Of a stretch of DNA of 13,154 nt, positions 7,412-13,154 are shown piece after piece. Every line of letters starts with the position of its first letter. Position 1 is the stretch's first letter. The notes beneath the pieces were generated by a model that ran no database searches, was not told the origin of the DNA, and saw only the letters and a list, made by a program, of their open reading frames with translations. This stretch comes from Actinomycetes bacterium (lineage in GTDB: Bacteria; Actinomycetota; Acidimicrobiia; Acidimicrobiales; RAAP-2). The DNA lies in contig JAKCEC010000022.1 in NCBI GenBank assembly GCA_021841725.1, forward strand, positions 1-13,154, in the 5' to 3' direction. The translations under genes were made by a program, and so were the position numbers.

Positions 7412-7564
7412 CTAGCGACCCAGGGACTCGGCGCGGGCGCAGGAATCGTCTCGGTCACCGCGGGGGGCGACGTCACCCGTCGCGGTGCGCGCGTGAACAC
7501 CCGCCCCGCGCCCGAGGGTCGCGACGAGGTGGCGGTCGGTCGTCACGACGGTGCGGGAATCCAT
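7412..7564 (-). CDS. Small ORF (50 aa) abutting the ABC-F start, candidate leader peptide
   Basis: An ATG at 7564 opens 50 codons ending in TAG at 7412-7414, directly followed, in the same frame, by the ATG of the ABC-F gene. The peptide starts MDSRTVVTTDRHLVATLGRG and ends CARAESLGR; it is rich in Asp, Arg and Thr. Third codon positions are about 84% G or C, fitting the genome but also random GC-rich DNA. TATCAT lies 6 bases before the ATG, the same leaderless geometry as at two other genes here, which is the best support. I recognise no family. It could be a translated leader that couples or attenuates ABC-F synthesis, as short leader ORFs do for some resistance ABC-F genes, or a chance frame in the 5' leader. 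Confidence 0.4.
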   Translation of the reverse strand: MDSRTVVTTDRHLVATLGRGAGVHARTATGDVAPRGDRDDSCARAESLGR

Positions 7565-7570
7565 GACCCC

Positions 7571-7576
7571 ATGATA
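7571..7576 (-). promoter_or_regulatory. -10 element of the ABC-F transcript
   Basis: TATCAT on the minus strand lies 6 bases before the ATG of the small ORF at 7564. It is the only good -10 box in the 115-bp divergent spacer on this strand. If used, the mRNA begins at or beside that ATG and carries about 153 bases ahead of the ABC-F start. No clear -35 box is seen. Confidence 0.45.
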
Positions 7577-7622
7577 CGGCCCCTACGCGCACCCCCACCC
7601 GTGGCGTCACCCGTCGCCTCGT

Positions 7623-7646
7623 GCCCCGCGCGCGACGCGGCGGGGC
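7623..7646. repeat. GC hairpin in the divergent ABC-F/DsbA-like spacer
   Basis: GCCCCGC (7623-7629) pairs with GCGGGGC (7640-7646), and CGC/GCG can extend the stem inward. It lies between two divergent transcription units, where a terminator is not needed. It may be a protein binding site or only a product of high GC; no function is claimed. Confidence 0.3.
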
Positions 7647-7679
7647 CCCTCGCGGGCTCCCCCTGTGACAGCATGGGGT

Positions 7680-8336
7680 ATGACCCCTCAACTCGTCGTG
7701 GACGTCTGGAGTGACGTCGTCTGTCCCTTCTGCTACCTGGGCCAGCGTCACTTTCGCGACGCGCTCACCCGTTTCGAGCACGCCACGGCCGTCGTCGTGC
7801 AACGCCGCGCCTTCGAACTGGACCCGCACGCGCCCCTGACCTACCCGGGATCACTCGACGAGATGCTCGCGGTCAAGTATTCCCTCCCGCTGACCCACGC
7901 CCACGCCCTCAATCAGCGCGTCGCCGAGGGGGCGCGCCAGCTCGGGATGGAGTGGTCGATGGACGCGGCCCGGCCCACCAACACCTTCGACGCGCACCGC
8001 GTCATCGCGCTCGCCGCGACCCAGGGGCTCGCCGACGTCATGAGCGAACGACTCTTTCGGGCCTACTTCAGTGAAGGGCACCTGCTCAGCGACGCACCGA
8101 CCCTCGCTCGCCTCGCGGACGAGGTCGGGGTGCGCGGCGTGGCGACCACCCTCGCGGGCGACGACTTCGTCGACCGGGTGCGCCAGGACGAACGCGAGGC
8201 GTCTCGGCGCGGTATCTCGGGCGTCCCCGCCTTCGTGATGAACGGCGACGTCCACGTCACGGGCGCCCAGGGCGCCGACGTCATGCTGGACGCCCTGCGC
8301 CGCGCGTGGGCGCGTCGCGAGGAACCCGTCGACTAG
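7680..8336 (+). CDS. DsbA-family (FrnE-like) thioredoxin-fold oxidoreductase
   Basis: A 218-aa protein with the thioredoxin fold interrupted by a helical insertion, as in FrnE and 2-hydroxychromene-2-carboxylate isomerase relatives. The N-terminal strand leads into SDVVCPFCYLG (11-21) with the redox pair C15-P-F-C18; the cis-proline loop is GISGVPAFVM with Pro183. The FrnE-type CPxCYxG motif and lack of a signal peptide point to a cytoplasmic dithiol-disulfide oxidoreductase rather than a secreted DsbA; its substrate is unknown. ATG 7680 is preferred to the in-frame GTG at 7665: it places the conserved strand at the very N-terminus, and a weak -10-like CAGCAT lies 5 bases before it. The TAG stop overlaps that of the convergent gyrA gene. 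No functional link to either neighbour is evident. Confidence 0.87.
   Translation: MTPQLVVDVWSDVVCPFCYLGQRHFRDALTRFEHATAVVVQRRAFELDPHAPLTYPGSLDEMLAVKYSLPLTHAHALNQRVAEGARQLGMEWSMDAARPTNTFDAHRVIALAATQGLADVMSERLFRAYFSEGHLLSDAPTLARLADEVGVRGVATTLAGDDFVDRVRQDEREASRRGISGVPAFVMNGDVHVTGAQGADVMLDALRRAWARREEPVD
8333..8336. other. Shared CTAG: overlapping stop codons of gyrA and the DsbA-like gene
   Basis: The 4-base palindrome CTAG gives TAG on both strands: plus-strand TAG at 8334-8336 ends the DsbA-like gene, and minus-strand TAG (plus-strand CTA at 8333-8335) ends gyrA. The genes therefore converge with a 4-bp overlap and no space for a terminator between them. Confidence 0.95.
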
Positions 8337-10810
8337 AGATCGTCCCCGGCGGGCACCAGTGCCGCCGTCGCGACGGTGTGCCCCTCGTCGAGGTTCATCA
8401 CGCGCACCCCGGTCGCGTCCCGGCCCTGGGAGGACACCTCGCGCGCCGAGGTTCGAATGAGCACGCCACCACTCGAGGCGAGCAGCAGTTCGTCGTCGAG
8501 TCGGATCATGAACGACGCGACCACGAAGCCGCGAGCCGCCGACAACTTGATCGCCCGCACGCCCTGGCCGCCGCGACCCTGCCGATTGAAACGCTCGGTC
8601 TTGACGCGCTTACCGAATCCGGTGTCGGTGACCAACAAGAGATCGGCGTCGTCGCGCACGACGTCCAGTGAGATCGCCTTGTCGTCGTCGCGCAACTTGA
8701 TCGCCCGCACGCCGGTCGCGTCCCGGCCCATCTCGCGGACCTCACCCTCGTTGAAGCGAATCGACATGCCGCGAAACGTGACCACCATCAAGTCGTCGGC
8801 GCCGCTGGTGGGCACGACGCGCACCACTTCGTCGCCCTCGCGCAACTTGATGGCGATCCAGCCCTCGCGTCGCGACTTGTCGTACTCCGAGAAGGGGGTC
8901 TTCTTGACGGTGCCGTTGGCGGTGGCGAACACCAGGAACTTGTCCTCGGGGAAATCGTTGGTGGTCACGATGGCCTGTATGGATTCGTTCGGCTGCAGGT
9001 TCAGCAGGTTGACGATGGCCGTGCCCTTGGCGGTGCGCTCCTTGAGGGGAATCTCGTGCCCGCGAAGACGGAACACGCGCCCGAGGTTGGAGAACATCAG
9101 CAGGTACGCGTGGGTCGTGGTGTGCACGATCTGTTGGACGAAGTCCTCCTCCTTGAGTCTCGCGCCCTGCACGCCGCGACCACCGCGGGCCTGGGTGCGA
9201 AAGGCGTCGGCCGCGACCGACTTGACGTAGCCGGCCTGGGTCATGGTGATGACCACGTCTTCGTCGTCGATCAGGTCCTCCATGCCCAGTTCGCCCGGGT
9301 CGTTCACGACGCGCGTGAGCCGTGGCGTGGCGTACTTGTCGCGGATCGCCGTGATCTCCTCGGCGATCACCGCGCGCAACTTCGTGTCGTCGGCCAGGAT
9401 CGCCTGGAGTTCGCCGATCGTCTGGCGCAGTCGATTCATCTCCTCGTCGAGTTCGGCCCGACCGAGGCGGGTCAGGCGACCCAGGGTCATGTCCAAGATG
9501 TGGTTGGCCTGCTCCTCGGAGAAGTCGAAGGGGGTCGCCATCAGCGCCAGACGCGCGGCACCCCGGTCGTCGGATCCACGAATGGTCGCGATCACCAGGT
9601 CGAGCATGTCGATGGCCTTGAGCAGCCCCTCAACGATGTGAGCCCGGGCCTGGGCCTTGCGCAGTCGGAACTCGGTGCGTCGCGTCACGACGTCGACTTG
9701 GTGGTCGATGTAGTGACCGAGCGCCTGGGCCAGGTTGAGGGTGCGCGGCACGCCGTCGACCAGCGCCAGCTGGTTGACCGCGAACGTGGTCTGCAGCGAG
9801 GTGTTCTTGTAGAGCTTGTTCAAGATCACGTTGGCGTTGGCGTCGCGCTTGAGTTCGATGACCATACGCGCCTGACGTCCGGCGGAATCGTTCTGCACCC
9901 CCGAGATACCGTCGAGTTCGCCCAGCTTGACCAGGTCGTGAATCTTCTCCTCGACGGATTCCACCGACACTTCGTAGGGGAACTCGGTCACCACGATGCG
10001 GCTCGCGCGCGCCGTCTCCTCGATCTCGGCGACGGCGCGCATCTTGATGGAACCGCGTCCGGTGCGAATCGCGTCCATGATGCCTTGACGGCCCAAGATC
10101 TGCGCGCCGGTGGGGAAATCGGGACCCTTGACGAACGCCATCAGGTCGTCGGGGGTGGCCTCGGGGTGCGCGAGGAGGTGCAGCACGGCGTTGATGGTCT
10201 CACCCAGGTTGTGCGGGGGGATCTTGGTGGCCATTCCTACGGCGATACCCTGGGATCCGTTGACCAACAAGTTGGGGAATCGCGCGGGCAGGACCGTGGG
10301 CTGCTGGGTGGAATTGTCGTAGTTCGCCTCGAAGTCGACGGTCTCCTCGTCGATCGAGTCGAGGAGCTCGAGCGCCAGCGGGGCGAGACGGCACTCGGTG
10401 TAGCGCATGGCGGCGGCTCCCTCGTCGGGTCCGGTGCCGCCGAAATTGCCGTGGCCGCTGATCAGGGGATGGCGCATGGCGAAGTCCTGCACCATGCGCA
10501 CCAGGGCGTCGTAGATGGCGCTGTCCCCGTGGGGGTGATAGGTACCCATGACCTCGCCGACGACCTTGGCGCACTTGGTGTGGGGGCGGTCGGGCCGCAG
10601 TCCCTGGTCGAACATCGAATAGAGGATGCGCCGGTGCACCGGCTTGAGACCGTCGCGGGCGTCGGGGAGCGCCCGCGACACGATGACCGACATCGAATAC
10701 TCCAAGAAGGAGCGCTCCATCTCGAGGTTGATCTCGATGGGTTCGATGTAACCCAGTACCTCGTCGCCGCCGTCGGTGTTGGACGGGTTGTTGTTGTTGG
10801 ATCGAGCCAT
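8333..10810 (-). CDS. gyrA: DNA gyrase subunit A
   Basis: A full-length 825-aa GyrA, the DNA breakage-reunion subunit of the A2B2 enzyme that introduces negative supercoils. The catalytic Tyr is Y137 in AAMRYTE. The quinolone-resistance region YHPHGDSAIYD (91-101) keeps Ser97 and Asp101, equivalent to E. coli Ser83 and Asp87, so no classical GyrA resistance change is seen. The loop GGTGPDEG before the tyrosine is one residue longer than in E. coli or M. tuberculosis (Ser/Ala to Tyr distance 40 rather than 39). The C-terminal beta-pinwheel (about 520-825) begins with the GyrA box QARGGRG (540-546) and repeats blade motifs such as GRDATGVR, which marks it as gyrase rather than ParC. GGGGAG, overlapping the gyrB stop, lies 9 bases upstream. 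The N-terminus has an Asn run (5-8). It is 14 bp downstream of gyrB, probably one operon. Confidence 0.98.
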   Translation of the reverse strand: MARSNNNNPSNTDGGDEVLGYIEPIEINLEMERSFLEYSMSVIVSRALPDARDGLKPVHRRILYSMFDQGLRPDRPHTKCAKVVGEVMGTYHPHGDSAIYDALVRMVQDFAMRHPLISGHGNFGGTGPDEGAAAMRYTECRLAPLALELLDSIDEETVDFEANYDNSTQQPTVLPARFPNLLVNGSQGIAVGMATKIPPHNLGETINAVLHLLAHPEATPDDLMAFVKGPDFPTGAQILGRQGIMDAIRTGRGSIKMRAVAEIEETARASRIVVTEFPYEVSVESVEEKIHDLVKLGELDGISGVQNDSAGRQARMVIELKRDANANVILNKLYKNTSLQTTFAVNQLALVDGVPRTLNLAQALGHYIDHQVDVVTRRTEFRLRKAQARAHIVEGLLKAIDMLDLVIATIRGSDDRGAARLALMATPFDFSEEQANHILDMTLGRLTRLGRAELDEEMNRLRQTIGELQAILADDTKLRAVIAEEITAIRDKYATPRLTRVVNDPGELGMEDLIDDEDVVITMTQAGYVKSVAADAFRTQARGGRGVQGARLKEEDFVQQIVHTTTHAYLLMFSNLGRVFRLRGHEIPLKERTAKGTAIVNLLNLQPNESIQAIVTTNDFPEDKFLVFATANGTVKKTPFSEYDKSRREGWIAIKLREGDEVVRVVPTSGADDLMVVTFRGMSIRFNEGEVREMGRDATGVRAIKLRDDDKAISLDVVRDDADLLLVTDTGFGKRVKTERFNRQGRGGQGVRAIKLSAARGFVVASFMIRLDDELLLASSGGVLIRTSAREVSSQGRDATGVRVMNLDEGHTVATAALVPAGDDL
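8543..8713 (-). repeat. Exact 21-bp direct repeat within gyrA coding two pinwheel blades
   Basis: Positions 8543-8563 and 8693-8713 are identical over 21 bases, 150 bp (50 codons) apart. Both encode GVRAIKL, the conserved strand of successive blades of the GyrA C-terminal beta-pinwheel. The spacing fits one blade per repeat. This is a protein-level repeat conserved at DNA level, not a mobile repeat. Confidence 0.8.
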
Positions 10811-10824
10811 GATTTCCTTCTCCC

Positions 10825-12798
<1,974 letters not shown>

Positions 12799-12826
12799 CT
12801 ACCGCGTTCATGAGAAACTTGCTTCC

Positions 12827-12832
12827 ATCCTA
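12827..12832 (-). promoter_or_regulatory. Possible -10 box of the gyrB-gyrA operon
   Basis: TAGGAT on the minus strand in the 128-bp dciA-gyrB gap would start transcription near 12820, giving a leader of about 64 bases. There is no good -35 at the normal distance. TTGACC occurs at 12866-12871 but is 33 bases from this box. The gap is locally AT-rich on the dciA side, with the palindrome TTAAATTTAA (12879-12888) covering the dciA stop and CTTTTT just after it on the minus strand, a weak terminator-like feature. Confidence 0.3.
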
Positions 12833-12884
12833 CTGGTTTCGCACTGACGTCCCCGACGTTGCAGGGGTCAAAAAGCCTTTAAAT

Positions 12885-13154
12885 TTAAGGTTTCTGGATG
12901 GTTTTGATCGATTGGGGCGCGCGATCGCCCAACCCGGCGAGACCCCGTAAAATTGTCTCGCTCTCCCACATGACGTGCTGGGCGTACGCGCCCGAGGGCA
13001 CGCTGACGACGAGGACTTGATTCTTCACGAATTCCGGTCGGCACTGCTGGACGACCGACGGCGCCAGCAGGGTCGGCCACAGCGCGAGGATCTCCTCCAT
13101 CACCGTGAGATCGACCTTGCGCACCCGCCGCGCGAGGCCGCGCAACACTTCGCC
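12885..13154 (-). CDS. dciA: DciA-like (DUF721) replication protein, 5' part outside the window
   Basis: The frame runs from TAA (12885-12887) to the right edge without a stop, giving 89 visible residues; a GTG at 13146-13148 is internal to the open frame and probably not the start. The visible part matches DUF721: an N-terminal GEVLRGLARR helix, a Trp-containing helix (LALWPTLLAP), CRPEFVKNQVLVVSVPS as the KH-like strand pair, and YAQHVMWESETILRGLAGL. DciA helps load the replicative helicase DnaB in bacteria lacking DnaC/DnaI. In Actinobacteria the gene (Rv0004 in M. tuberculosis) lies between recF and gyrB, as it would here. It ends soon after the domain, with only a short IKTIQKP tail, shorter than Rv0004. 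The identification rests on pattern and position; the protein is weakly conserved. Confidence 0.75.
   Translation of the reverse strand, partial: GEVLRGLARRVRKVDLTVMEEILALWPTLLAPSVVQQCRPEFVKNQVLVVSVPSGAYAQHVMWESETILRGLAGLGDRAPQSIKTIQKP

Noticed and set aside
5885..7714. A 609-codon open frame on the plus strand, antisense to the ABC-F gene
   Set aside because: Composition is a mirror of the ABC-F codons (His, Gln, Arg, Val-rich), with no recognisable domain. Very high GC at third positions removes stops from the opposite strand.
7473..7829. A 118-codon minus-strand frame overlapping the start of the DsbA-like gene
   Set aside because: It overlaps a well-supported gene, uses Arg/Pro/Gly-rich low-complexity sequence, and spans the divergent promoter spacer.
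10780..10800. Trinucleotide run (GTT repeats) at the start of gyrA
   Set aside because: It encodes an Asn run in the disordered N-terminal tail of GyrA; too short to be a meaningful variable repeat.

Overview
The window is GC-rich, with third codon positions almost all G or C. It carries a complete gyrB-gyrA pair preceded by a DciA (DUF721)-like gene. That order (dciA, gyrB, gyrA leading away from the dnaA/dnaN/recF region) is the actinobacterial origin-proximal arrangement. Together with the 643-residue GyrB without the proteobacterial insertion, and several start codons sitting 5-6 bases after a TAnnnT box (leaderless style), it suggests an actinomycetote, possibly an Acidimicrobiia-like lineage. 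The lineage call is inference. No rRNA, tRNA, CRISPR array, insertion sequence or phage gene was seen.

Layout, left to right. (1) 2-448 (+): C-terminal part of a beta-hydroxyacid dehydrogenase (GarR/HIBADH type), cut by the left edge. (2) 457-1227 (-): a YgiD-type class III extradiol dioxygenase, divergent from (3) 1277-1786 (+): a MarR-family regulator. A 49-bp AT-rich spacer between them carries overlapping promoters and an inverted repeat. (4) 1861-3432 (+): a DUF2142 polytopic membrane protein, then (5) 3535-5775 (+): a large protein with two GT2 glycosyltransferase domains. These two look like surface-glycan genes. (6) 5813-7411 (-): an ABC-F ATPase, converging on the glycosyltransferase across a perfect 24-bp palindrome, and preceded in the same frame by a 50-codon small ORF whose TAG directly abuts the ATPase ATG. 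(7) 7680-8336 (+): a DsbA/FrnE-like thioredoxin-fold oxidoreductase, sharing a CTAG stop with (8) gyrA, 8333-10810 (-). (9) gyrB, 10825-12756 (-). (10) A DciA-like gene, 12885 to the right edge (-), 5' end outside the window.

GyrB and GyrA form the A2B2 gyrase and are probably co-transcribed (14-bp gap). The MarR-YgiD pair looks like a regulator with its divergent target. The DUF2142 and GT2 proteins probably act together in envelope polysaccharide synthesis. The ABC-F and DsbA-like genes are probably unrelated to their neighbours.

I found no clearly undescribed multi-gene system. The best leads are the abutting small ORF upstream of the ABC-F gene, a natural Asn at the GyrB position where Asp is the rule (E. 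coli Asp426), and the repeated leaderless-start geometry.
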